44,391 bases of DNA from a virus. The notes beneath the pieces are model-generated. The model ran no database searches, was not told the origin of the DNA, and worked only from the letters and a program-made list of their open reading frames with translations. Below are positions 1 through 9,394 of the stretch, one piece after another (positions within the stretch are counted from its first letter, which is position 1; every line of letters starts with the position of its first letter). A program made the position numbers and the translations under genes. Where the stretch lies: IMG/VR virus record IMGVR_UViG_3300044568_003467, positions 1-44,391 of that record; one strand, written 5' to 3'.

Positions 1-2
1 CT

Positions 3-1016
3 AATAAGGCTACTAATCTTTATGGTATATTGATATTAGATAACTTTAAAGACGATCCAGCAAGTTCAGGCATGTACATACCTGAACTTTCTAAATATAA
101 ACCAAATGACATTACTGGATTAAATGGGAATGCGTTTGCTCTTAAGTTAAATGTAAAATTTAACTCATCATTAGATAATGTAGGAGTTGAAATGAATATA
201 AATGACTATTCCACGTTTTCCATGGATATTTTCTTGGACACAACTACTGCTCTCGAAAATGCTGCTAAATTATTGGTTGACGCTGGAAATTCATACGCTG
301 CAATTGCACAAAGAGTATCTGAACTAGAAAATTTAATAGCATATAGTACTTCAACTGATTTTTCTGAAAGAATATCTTCACTTGAAACTTCTATTGAAAA
401 TGCATCTTTAAATTATGCAGCATCTACTTCAATCTTAGATATGATTACTTCGGTAAACACAAGATTGAATCAAATGATTAGCGGGGTTATTCCAACTGAA
501 GTACAATATAATACAAATGTGCTTAGTGCCGGAAATGGGGTAAAAATCGACAAATCAAACCCTAGCATGATTAAGATAGTTAATGACAATAATGGATATA
601 CCCTAAATTCTATTTTTAACTATGATGCCGTTTCAAAAACTTCCGGTTCTTTAATTGCTCCAAGTAATCCATTTAACTTAAATGATACCGCAAATACCAG
701 TTTATTTACAAGAATAAAACCATTTGATAATTTAATTAGAATCAACACAAATGCGGGTACAATGGCCGGAGACTTGGATATATACTTAGATGATAGTGGT
801 ACTTCTTGGAAAAATGGACAAGTTATTAAGTTTTCTTTTAAAAATGAATTACCCAATTTAAACACGTATAAAATAAACATTTTCACAGATAAAAGTAAAG
901 GCTATGAGTTAAAGACTACTATAGACAATAGTAATATTTTAAGCCAAAAACCATACTTTGAATTAATATGTGTGGACGAAATAAACAAGACATTTGAACT
1001 TGAAATAATAAGATAA
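3..1016 (+). CDS. Phage structural protein, 5'-truncated by the window edge
   Basis: The reading frame is open to the left edge (first full codon at base 3), so only the C-terminal part, about 338 residues, is visible. The TTG at 30 is simply the first start-like codon and is unlikely to be the real start. The N-terminal visible third is Asn/Ser/Thr rich, followed by a heptad-like stretch (around 85-155 counted from base 30, with a VSELENLI-like run) that suggests a trimeric coiled coil, and then a beta-rich C-terminus. No enzyme motif is visible. The gene ends one base before the ATG of the next large structural gene, so it belongs to the same late tail/baseplate block. A baseplate or fibre component is inferred from composition and context; I cannot name a T4 counterpart. 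Confidence 0.6.
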   Translation, partial: NKATNLYGILILDNFKDDPASSGMYIPELSKYKPNDITGLNGNAFALKLNVKFNSSLDNVGVEMNINDYSTFSMDIFLDTTTALENAAKLLVDAGNSYAAIAQRVSELENLIAYSTSTDFSERISSLETSIENASLNYAASTSILDMITSVNTRLNQMISGVIPTEVQYNTNVLSAGNGVKIDKSNPSMIKIVNDNNGYTLNSIFNYDAVSKTSGSLIAPSNPFNLNDTANTSLFTRIKPFDNLIRINTNAGTMAGDLDIYLDDSGTSWKNGQVIKFSFKNELPNLNTYKINIFTDKSKGYELKTTIDNSNILSQKPYFELICVDEINKTFELEIIR

Positions 1017-1017
1017 T

Positions 1018-4000
1018 ATGAGCGCTAGCAATTCAATATCACATTTACTTGAACAGTTTCTTGAGTTAAACACTAACTCATTAGAAACATTTAAAAGAAT
1101 TAATGAAGCTATAACTACTGATAAGGAAACTGTTAGTATTGACCTTTTCAATAGTAAAACAAATAAGATGGAAACTATTCAAATACCTGCCTTTGGGTAC
1201 TTGAAAAGAGAAATCGAGCGTTTGAATAGTAATTTAAGTTCAATTAGCGGTCTTGAAGGCTCAAATGCGAATGTAAGACTAAAAGACGGTTCTTTAAGAA
1301 CTATCCATACTTCTAGATTAAAAGGACCATCTCCTTCTATTACTTCTTTAGCCTCTCCTACCCAGTTTTCAACTAAATTAAATGATTTTTTCGAAAACTT
1401 TTTAAACCCATTACTTACAATAAATTTAGATGTAAGCAAGCAAATCCCAGTAGAAACCGAAAAAGTATATGTTGAAAGATTTATATTCAATGAAAATGAC
1501 CTAACATCGACTTCTGCTTTTGATGACCTTTACAAAGGAAGTAGTGAAATTGTGTATGCTGATTTTAAAATGCAATTGACTAATAGTAACTTTGCCTATT
1601 ATTTAGACTCACAAGTTATTGATATGCCTATTAGAAAAATTCAGTACACTGGATTTTTTGATGTAATTAAAATAGACAATGCTCAAAAGAACATTGTTAT
1701 TGATGGAACAACGCAAACCAAAACTGTTAAATTATTTACACTTAACAAGTTAACCTTTACTGATTCAACTAAAGCGCTTAAAGACACTGAAACTTTAAAA
1801 ACTGGAGATTCTCTTATTATCAACTCTGGTAACTATAGAACAAGATATCAGATTCTTTCTATTGATACTTCAACATCGCAGATTGAGTTATTATTACTTG
1901 AAGGTTCTGAATCTATAAAGATTGGAGTTAATCAACTTGGAATTTACAAAGCAATAGATACTGATTTGAATATCGAAATCAATGTTGCATTTAATGAAAG
2001 ACAAGTTATCTTTGTTAAGCCAATTGATCCTGTTTCAAAAATACCTGCTGAAGATTTTTCACCGGGAATCGGGTTCTTTTCTAATAATTTAGAAACAAGC
2101 GATGCTGCTGGTAATAAAATGACTTTAGCGGAGTATTATAAAAATGAAGTTGCGGATTTTGGACAATTCCTTAAATCACTAAAGGTAGATTATATTCCAC
2201 CTGCAGCATCTGGAATCAAACCAACTCCTCCTGTTATTAATGTTGAAAACTTTAAAGTTGTTCAAATTAACAAGCATTTAACTGACAATACTGCAACTGA
2301 TAAAATTAAACAATTAAAGTCTAATAAAGCATCAACTGAGCAATCATTAAAACAGCTTGATGAATCTATTAAACAAAAAAGATCTTTAATTAATAGTAAG
2401 AAATTCTCTTCTCAAGCAGAGGCTGATACTTATAAAAATGAATTAAATTCGTTGATTTCTCAAAGAGATTCTGAATCAAAACTTTTCTCATCAGTCGTTA
2501 GTGAAATTAAATCTTCAGCTGAATCTACAGATCTACAAACAGTTTCTCCAAAATATAAAGTTAGAGGATTTTGGGCAGTTCCAGAACCAAAAAATATTGG
2601 AAACCAAGTATCGCAAGAAGTTGTACAGTTTAAAATTAGATATCGATATGTTTCTACATCAGGCAAAACTTCAACGATTGATCAGCTTAAATTCATAGAT
2701 GCAACAAACCAAACTGAAAAAACAGCTGCTTTTTCAAATTGGGTAGAAGTTAGCGGACCTGTTAGAAAGAGAGCAATGGATGTTAATGGAAAGTATGGTT
2801 GGATTCTTGAAAGTGAAGAAGATGCTAATGCTGTAAACTTTAACTCTTTTGATATATCAATTAATCCTGGTGAAGTTGTTGAATTTATGATTAAATCAAT
2901 TTCAGAAGCTGGATTTCCTGCAAATCCTTTAGAATCTGACTGGTCAGAAATTCAAAAAATAGAATTTCCACAAGGTGAAATAAACACCGATAATTTAGGA
3001 AATGTTATTAAAGCTAATGAACTTGACTTATTAAAAGTACAAATCCAACAAGATTTGGAATCTGTAGGCGTATACAAACACGTTGGAGAATCTTTTACAG
3101 TCGGTAGTCAAACATTTGCCCATAGTGCAAACACAATAGCTTCTGGGTTTATAACTGAAGTTCAGGCACCAATTACTGTTTATGAAAAGTTATTAGCTCT
3201 TCAAAATGAGGTTCTGAGCTTAAGAGCTCTTATTGAAAGAACGTCTGGAGAGTTACTTGTAAGAATTATTGATGAAAATGGAAACGTTACACCAGTAACA
3301 AATAACTCAACAGTACAGTTGTTTGCGGGTTACTATAGTCAAGAAATTCCAAAAACTAATGGAAAAGGAGCAATCGTTACTAAAAACTTTAAAATTGAAT
3401 TATCGAATACTAAAGCGTCTGATCTTGAATTAATATCTAGAATTGTAGGAGATACTACAATTCCAGCTCCTGTTTCTTCTACTAATGATAGATTTGGATT
3501 GTATGAGGTAGGGACAAATCCAGTAGATTCAACGTATGGTAGTAGCAAGTATTATACAGATGAAGCTAAGTACGACTTGGTTCCAGTAGTTTATCAAAAT
3601 ATTAATAATAGCAACACCGACTATATTAATAGTTCTCCGGAACAATCTTCTCAATTAAAAGGACAATTTATCTACTCTAGATTTAGAAATATTGCAAATG
3701 ATGATAATTTGTACGTAATTGATAAAGAAGGTGTTGATAACGATGGCGATATTAATAAAGGAACAATTGTAAATGGTTCAATAACAAATGATCCCGGATA
3801 CCTTGGTATAAATAGTTCGTATGACAAGTATGAATATGGTATTTCATATAAATTTTTCGGTAGCGGAGCAAGTAGTAGTGTTCCATTAATAGGTTTTACC
3901 GGATTTAAAGACTTTACTGGCGTAACTACCGCCCCATACGCATCATCACAAAGTCCAAATGATTTTGTTTGGAGTGGAGCGTATGGTAATAATTCAGTAC

Positions 4001-4764
4001 CTCAAAAAGCCACAATTGGGACTGAAATAACATATTCTCAATACTCAAATGGTATTTATTTACACATCGACCACCCTCTTTTAAAAGGAGGTATTACCTT
4101 ACTGGATATTGCGCGTCATGGCGCTGTTGGAATGCCAAAAACTGCATCGCTAAGAGCAACAGATTCACATGGTAAAAAACAAACACCTCTTAGAATAATT
4201 GATACAATAAGTACGACAGGGCCGATTACTGCAGATAATCCAGATGGAAAGGTACAAGGTCTAAGACAGGCCAGTAAAGCTGCATTCTCTCCAGAAGATC
4301 AATACCTATTAGGTGGTCGATCATGCGGTTCTTTTCTTTATCTTTCTCCATTAAACACTAATTCATTAGCGGTAAATGCTTCTAATAAAAGTGGTAAAAA
4401 GATAATCCCAGGAGGAAGTGCTAATGCTATAACGGTTGACTTGGTATTTCAATATCGTATGACTGATTATTATGGACCTAAGGCTTCCGGAATAGGTAGA
4501 ATTGGAGGAGTTTTAGATAACACTTTTACAAACTTAAGTTATGCTAAAAAAATAGGTATTGATATTTTAGCAGGTGATGATGATTTTCAATTTGATGTTG
4601 AAGTAACTGCTAAATATGCTGCCGAAGGTAGAAATGTTAATAATGTTACAAGCACGATGCTAACAACGTATACACAAAATTATCGACCAGGAAGAGGAAG
4701 ACGTAGATGGTTAACTTCTAGTTTTTCAAATCTTTCCTTCCCAGATATTAACAGGTTTTTTTAA
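1018..4764 (+). CDS. Large virion structural protein with coiled coil and FN3-like domain (baseplate/tail)
   Basis: This is a 1248-residue protein starting at an ATG one base after the previous stop. A strongly charged Lys/Glu/Gln coiled coil lies at about residues 428-503. It is followed (about 514-651) by a beta-sandwich-like segment with the pattern FKIRYRYVS ... FSNWVEVSGPVRKR ... PGEVVEFMIKSIS, which resembles fibronectin type III modules common in phage tail-tip and baseplate proteins. The C-terminal half is Asn/Ser/Gly rich and ends in a basic GRGRRRW patch. There are no catalytic motifs. Its neighbours are other giant tail proteins, so it probably forms part of the baseplate or its peripheral fibre network. 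The family is not recognised beyond this. Confidence 0.65.
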   Translation: MSASNSISHLLEQFLELNTNSLETFKRINEAITTDKETVSIDLFNSKTNKMETIQIPAFGYLKREIERLNSNLSSISGLEGSNANVRLKDGSLRTIHTSRLKGPSPSITSLASPTQFSTKLNDFFENFLNPLLTINLDVSKQIPVETEKVYVERFIFNENDLTSTSAFDDLYKGSSEIVYADFKMQLTNSNFAYYLDSQVIDMPIRKIQYTGFFDVIKIDNAQKNIVIDGTTQTKTVKLFTLNKLTFTDSTKALKDTETLKTGDSLIINSGNYRTRYQILSIDTSTSQIELLLLEGSESIKIGVNQLGIYKAIDTDLNIEINVAFNERQVIFVKPIDPVSKIPAEDFSPGIGFFSNNLETSDAAGNKMTLAEYYKNEVADFGQFLKSLKVDYIPPAASGIKPTPPVINVENFKVVQINKHLTDNTATDKIKQLKSNKASTEQSLKQLDESIKQKRSLINSKKFSSQAEADTYKNELNSLISQRDSESKLFSSVVSEIKSSAESTDLQTVSPKYKVRGFWAVPEPKNIGNQVSQEVVQFKIRYRYVSTSGKTSTIDQLKFIDATNQTEKTAAFSNWVEVSGPVRKRAMDVNGKYGWILESEEDANAVNFNSFDISINPGEVVEFMIKSISEAGFPANPLESDWSEIQKIEFPQGEINTDNLGNVIKANELDLLKVQIQQDLESVGVYKHVGESFTVGSQTFAHSANTIASGFITEVQAPITVYEKLLALQNEVLSLRALIERTSGELLVRIIDENGNVTPVTNNSTVQLFAGYYSQEIPKTNGKGAIVTKNFKIELSNTKASDLELISRIVGDTTIPAPVSSTNDRFGLYEVGTNPVDSTYGSSKYYTDEAKYDLVPVVYQNINNSNTDYINSSPEQSSQLKGQFIYSRFRNIANDDNLYVIDKEGVDNDGDINKGTIVNGSITNDPGYLGINSSYDKYEYGISYKFFGSGASSSVPLIGFTGFKDFTGVTTAPYASSQSPNDFVWSGAYGNNSVPQKATIGTEITYSQYSNGIYLHIDHPLLKGGITLLDIARHGAVGMPKTASLRATDSHGKKQTPLRIIDTISTTGPITADNPDGKVQGLRQASKAAFSPEDQYLLGGRSCGSFLYLSPLNTNSLAVNASNKSGKKIIPGGSANAITVDLVFQYRMTDYYGPKASGIGRIGGVLDNTFTNLSYAKKIGIDILAGDDDFQFDVEVTAKYAAEGRNVNNVTSTMLTTYTQNYRPGRGRRRWLTSSFSNLSFPDINRFF

Positions 4765-4771
4765 GAATTCT

Positions 4772-4824
4772 ACCTCTTTATGTTTTCCTATAATCTGGGA
4801 TATATAATATAAATAAAAAGAGGT
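4772..4824 (+). promoter_or_regulatory. Intergenic inverted repeat with T4-late-like TATAAATA box
   Basis: The 67-bp gap between two large structural genes contains ACCTCTTT (4772-4779) and its complement AAAGAGGT (4817-4824). Between them, TATAAATA at 4808-4815 matches the T4 late promoter core exactly and lies 16 bases before the ATG at 4832. AGAGGTG at 4819-4825 is also one of the few purine-rich, SD-like stretches in the window. Pairing of the repeat arms could hide it. Promoter function is inferred from the motif alone. Confidence 0.4.
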
Positions 4825-4831
4825 GTCCTAG

Positions 4832-7800
4832 ATGACTATAATTAATACTGATGCTGTAAACAATTCAATAGATAATAAATCTTTTGCTTTATTAAGAACA
4901 AATCCAAAGTTAACAAGTAATTTAAAGTTACTTGTTAACTCTAATGGTGACTTATTTTTAAGTTCATTCAGAGCAAATAAAGAACTTTCTAAAATTGAAT
5001 ATCAAAAATATGATGTTAAATCTTCTGGGATTTATTCTATCGATATTGCTAATTTTTATAAAAATCTTCCATTAACACAGAGATACGAAACTCTTGTAGC
5101 CTCTTCGGATATTACCCTATTTTCTGAGTATGAATTTCAATATGAAGATCAGTATCAATATGGTGCAATCCAAAACACTACTAAATTATATGATGAGCAA
5201 TATAAAATATTTGCTCCGATTTGGCTTGAAAAGCAAGTACCTTCTAAATTTGTAATTTATAGAGTTGAGGATGTTGATTATAAAACAGATTACACAGAAG
5301 ATACCGCTGGACAAAATTCTAGGATTTTAGAACTTCTTAAGAATGCTACAATAATTAAGACATTTGATTTGGGAATTTCTTCAAAAATTGGAGAATACTT
5401 AAATACCCATGTTAACGATAAAAGATTTCCAAACTCAGCACTTACTATAAACTTTAAAGAAGGTTCTCAATCAACATTTAATGGGATTGATATTGTCAAT
5501 GGAGGATTTACCATTAAAACAGAGCAATTAGACAGAGATTATGTTCAAGTTGATTACCCTGAAATTTTTAGCAATCAAACTATAACTAATGGATTTGAAA
5601 GAAACGGTATTATTTCTGCTAATATAGTTAATTTAGAATTTATGTTTGATGATTATACTGCAGAAAACTATAAAATCTACAGGTATTTTGGTATTTATGC
5701 AGATGATATTGATGAAGGAAACTTTGGTGTAATTGGACTTGAAAATGATGGTAAGTTAAGTATTGACTCTAATACTTATAAAACATATTATGATTATAGA
5801 TTAATAACTGATAATGTTAATTTGATTGGTATAGATTTGTTTCTACCCGATATAGATCTGTTTCCTAGCAATTCACAATTTGAAATTCCAACAATACAGT
5901 ATGTTAAAGATCGATCGGGTATATTTTATAATATTAAAAACTCTTTTATAAAAGAAATTAGACCAGAGTATATTGAACAAGGCATAACTATACCTTCGCT
6001 AAAGTCTTATAAGTTTTTAATTTCTCAAAATAATAAAGATGAAAAATCATTTATAGGATATTCAAAGAATGGCAAGAAAATAACGGCAATTGCAAAAAAT
6101 CCAAGTTATAAAGGGTTTATTAGAATAAGTATACATGAAGTTCCAGGCGATAATGATAGACTATTTATTGGAGATAAAAATGAGATTGCAATTTCACAAT
6201 ACAATTTAGGAGACTATCTTATTATTGCAACCTCAACTCTTCCTGCAGGTAGAGCAGATGGGAATAAATTTTCAAACAAGGGAAGTCTGCAGCAAATCGC
6301 AATCGCAATCGCTTCTGCGATTAGCAATGGAGAAATTATAACTTACAAAACAAAAGTAATTGGTACTTCGATAATTATTGAAGAAATAGTTTCTGGAAAT
6401 AATAGGCGTCAAACAATACTTGGAGTATACTTAAATAATTCAGTGGACTTTATAGATGAAAATAATGGTAGTGGCTCATTTTATAGTGAACCATTTTTTG
6501 AGAATGATTGGCTCACACTTACAACAATAGCGGGCTCAGTAGAAGGACAGTCTATTCTTGTTGAATCTTCAGAAATTGGAGAAGTTGAAGTTGGAGAATA
6601 TTTAAAACAAAAAGATTCTGATAAATTTGTTAGAATTATAGAGATCGTCCAAGACCCCTTTGAACCTGATTATTATAGAGTTATCTTAAATAAAGCTACA
6701 AAACTTTCAAATGACAAAGTGTATGAGGTTTATGAAGAATATAAAACAGTTCATGGGAAATTTGCAGCTTACGATTTTAAAGATTTTGATTTTGATTTTT
6801 ATTCAACAAGAAACTCAGATTTAGGAGATTTAATCTATGATTTTGATGAACTCTCATCGATAGATGCTACATCATTTTATTCTGGTCTTAGAGATATTTT
6901 ATCTGCAGAAACTTCAGAAACGGTAACAAAAAAAATACTTTTAAATGAATATGAACGTCTTAAAGAAAATAGTCTTAAAGAAACTGCTCTTTTAAGCAGA
7001 GTTGTTCCTACTATTTGCAAATATCAACTTAAAGATGCATCAAATGCTAGAAATTTACCTTATGTTTTAAATGTAAATGAGGCTTTTGGAGATGATAATT
7101 TATCGCCAAACATAGAAATAGATTCAAAAAGAAATGTTGATTTTTTTAACATGGAGCATTTTCACCTAAATAGAATTCCAACAAATATACTAGGTGATAG
7201 AAAGGACTTAAATAATTATTTAGATTTTGCAAATGATGGAGGTTTAACAATTGATAAATTAATAAGTACCGAATTTAATTACTTTGATAAACATTTTAAT
7301 TGGACTGGATATTTTGATTCTACTGTGTCACCTTCAGGAAAGTGGTTTGATAATGAATATAAAAGATTATGGTCTAAGTTTGATGATGGTAATTTTGAAA
7401 AAAATTCATCGACAGTTTTTAGAGGTCTTCGATATGTTTTTCAAAAAAGAAAGGAAATTACTAATGAGATTCCAACTGAATTCTTAAAAGGAGTTGATGT
7501 TAGCGATTATAAATTTGGAGCATACCTTTCTTATAATGTTCTTCCTGATGCAACTGAAAATGATGGAATTATTCCATCCAATTCAATCGTCTTTAATTGT
7601 GTTAAAAATGACAAGTTTAAATTTATATGTGTTAACATAGAATTAAATGTTGTTAGAAATGATGTACATTCAGATGAAATGAATAGATATTTATTGTACA
7701 CTTTAACCGATTTAAAAGAGGAAAATACTATTATAGATACTAGGATTCCATTTAACATTGATATTGCTGGCGCAAATATAGGAGCAACAAAAGATACTCC

Positions 7801-9391
7801 TTTTATTGTTAAAGCGCACGATACTTCAATAAATAAAGGAACTGCAAAGTTTACTAATTTTATTAGAAGAGATTTTGATGGCGAATATTCTTGGATATAT
7901 TTTACCGCAGTAGGTGGAACATGGGGATTAAAAGTTCTCGATGTTATAGATGACTCTACTATTTTGGTAAGTGGATATCCTTATGAATTCTCTCCGGCTA
8001 CAACAGGTCAACCTCCAGTTTTAATGCAGCCGGTGTCACGAATGTCTTCGAATGACATTTCAAAAATACTTATTACCGGACCATTTTATTATTTACAAGG
8101 AGGTAAAAATGAATTTGCTAATTTATTAGATTCGATTACTGCTTATAAATATTCTCAAAGATTTAATTCTTTTGGGCAGATAAATTATACTACGATCGAT
8201 GAAGATGGAAATTCAATAGAAAATGATTTTATTCTTTCAATAGAATCTGGAGTTGATGTTGCTAAGCCTTCAACTATTGTACCGATGGCAGATGGAGAAA
8301 GGCCAAAAGCGTATGCTTTATCTTCAAATCAAATCGGTAATGTTATTGAAGAAAGAGAGGATGGAGGATATGTTACTATTTTAAGAAGAATGAATGGTGA
8401 TTATAATCCTATTTTTAACAATATTATAACTTTTTCTGATATTGATTCATATAAAAAGGTAGATAATATAGTTGGTGTAGATTCAAGCAATTCCAAACCG
8501 TTAGAATATTCCAATACTGTTAGGTATAACGCATTAAATGGTAAAGGAATCTCTTTTGATTCTTTTAAAGAGAACACAGGTAATTATGGTTTTATTAGTA
8601 ATTATTTTTATCATAAAGTTAATGAAAAAGACTCTAAAAATATATTAAAACTTTCGCAAACGTCTGATAAATTACCGCTATATCCTCTAATCGGAGAGAT
8701 TGCAATTGATAAAAAAGAGATGAATGTTTTTAAATCAAAGTATTCAAAAGATTATTTTACAAGGGCACTAGGCGCTGGAGAATCTGAAATAACGAATGGA
8801 ACCTTAAGTCCTGTAGAAAAGAAAACTTTTATGTCTTCGACAATTATGAAAGTTCGAGATACATACGATATAACAAAGTTTGATAATATTAAGGAGCCTT
8901 CCATTGAAGTTTTAGATAAAATAAGATTTGCAAATTCTAATAAAGCATCCATACATTGGGTTGAAAATGGACTTCAAATAATTGCAGATTTTTATTTATC
9001 TACTGCGATATTAAATGAATTGATTGAAGATGGCATTGAACGTCAATTCCAAAGTTATGTTAATGCTACGAATTCATATGGAGATAAATCTTCAATACAA
9101 GATGATTTAAAAATATATTCGGGTTCAAATATAACTCCTCGATTTATTATTGATTCTATTAAAGTATATGGAATTCAAGGTAAAGTAGGTAAGGGATTAT
9201 TTAATCAATTTAATCAAACCCAATTTGTGTCGGTTACTCAAACCTCTCAATTGACTATTGATAATTATAGAGAATTAACCGATTTCAATATTCAAAGTTA
9301 TCAAAATGATAGTTTAAGTTTTAGATTAATATATAATAAAAAACCTGGATACTTAAATAGATTTAAAGTACACGTTAAAATACAAGCATAA
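4832..9391 (+). CDS. Giant virion structural protein (probable baseplate/tail)
   Basis: This protein of 1519 residues is the longest in the window. It is rich in Asn, Asp, Ile, Tyr and Phe, with many alternating hydrophobic beta-strand segments. I see no signal peptide, membrane segment, nucleotide-binding motif or catalytic motif. The N-terminus contains LLRTNPKLTSNLKLLVNSNG followed by SIDIANFYKNLPLTQRYETL. This looks like a conserved structural module rather than a fibre repeat, but I cannot assign it to a named family. It is preceded by a TATAAATA box and followed after three bases by the first collagen-like fibre gene. That supports late co-transcription with tail genes and a role in the baseplate-fibre attachment network. 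Function is inferred from size and context only. Confidence 0.6.
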   Translation: MTIINTDAVNNSIDNKSFALLRTNPKLTSNLKLLVNSNGDLFLSSFRANKELSKIEYQKYDVKSSGIYSIDIANFYKNLPLTQRYETLVASSDITLFSEYEFQYEDQYQYGAIQNTTKLYDEQYKIFAPIWLEKQVPSKFVIYRVEDVDYKTDYTEDTAGQNSRILELLKNATIIKTFDLGISSKIGEYLNTHVNDKRFPNSALTINFKEGSQSTFNGIDIVNGGFTIKTEQLDRDYVQVDYPEIFSNQTITNGFERNGIISANIVNLEFMFDDYTAENYKIYRYFGIYADDIDEGNFGVIGLENDGKLSIDSNTYKTYYDYRLITDNVNLIGIDLFLPDIDLFPSNSQFEIPTIQYVKDRSGIFYNIKNSFIKEIRPEYIEQGITIPSLKSYKFLISQNNKDEKSFIGYSKNGKKITAIAKNPSYKGFIRISIHEVPGDNDRLFIGDKNEIAISQYNLGDYLIIATSTLPAGRADGNKFSNKGSLQQIAIAIASAISNGEIITYKTKVIGTSIIIEEIVSGNNRRQTILGVYLNNSVDFIDENNGSGSFYSEPFFENDWLTLTTIAGSVEGQSILVESSEIGEVEVGEYLKQKDSDKFVRIIEIVQDPFEPDYYRVILNKATKLSNDKVYEVYEEYKTVHGKFAAYDFKDFDFDFYSTRNSDLGDLIYDFDELSSIDATSFYSGLRDILSAETSETVTKKILLNEYERLKENSLKETALLSRVVPTICKYQLKDASNARNLPYVLNVNEAFGDDNLSPNIEIDSKRNVDFFNMEHFHLNRIPTNILGDRKDLNNYLDFANDGGLTIDKLISTEFNYFDKHFNWTGYFDSTVSPSGKWFDNEYKRLWSKFDDGNFEKNSSTVFRGLRYVFQKRKEITNEIPTEFLKGVDVSDYKFGAYLSYNVLPDATENDGIIPSNSIVFNCVKNDKFKFICVNIELNVVRNDVHSDEMNRYLLYTLTDLKEENTIIDTRIPFNIDIAGANIGATKDTPFIVKAHDTSINKGTAKFTNFIRRDFDGEYSWIYFTAVGGTWGLKVLDVIDDSTILVSGYPYEFSPATTGQPPVLMQPVSRMSSNDISKILITGPFYYLQGGKNEFANLLDSITAYKYSQRFNSFGQINYTTIDEDGNSIENDFILSIESGVDVAKPSTIVPMADGERPKAYALSSNQIGNVIEEREDGGYVTILRRMNGDYNPIFNNIITFSDIDSYKKVDNIVGVDSSNSKPLEYSNTVRYNALNGKGISFDSFKENTGNYGFISNYFYHKVNEKDSKNILKLSQTSDKLPLYPLIGEIAIDKKEMNVFKSKYSKDYFTRALGAGESEITNGTLSPVEKKTFMSSTIMKVRDTYDITKFDNIKEPSIEVLDKIRFANSNKASIHWVENGLQIIADFYLSTAILNELIEDGIERQFQSYVNATNSYGDKSSIQDDLKIYSGSNITPRFIIDSIKVYGIQGKVGKGLFNQFNQTQFVSVTQTSQLTIDNYRELTDFNIQSYQNDSLSFRLIYNKKPGYLNRFKVHVKIQA

Positions 9392-9394
9392 TTA

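Noticed and set aside
620-4000. Reverse-strand open frames of 60-105 codons inside the structural genes
   Set aside because: They lie opposite long, clearly coding plus-strand genes and have no protein-like motifs or gene-like spacing; treated as shadows.
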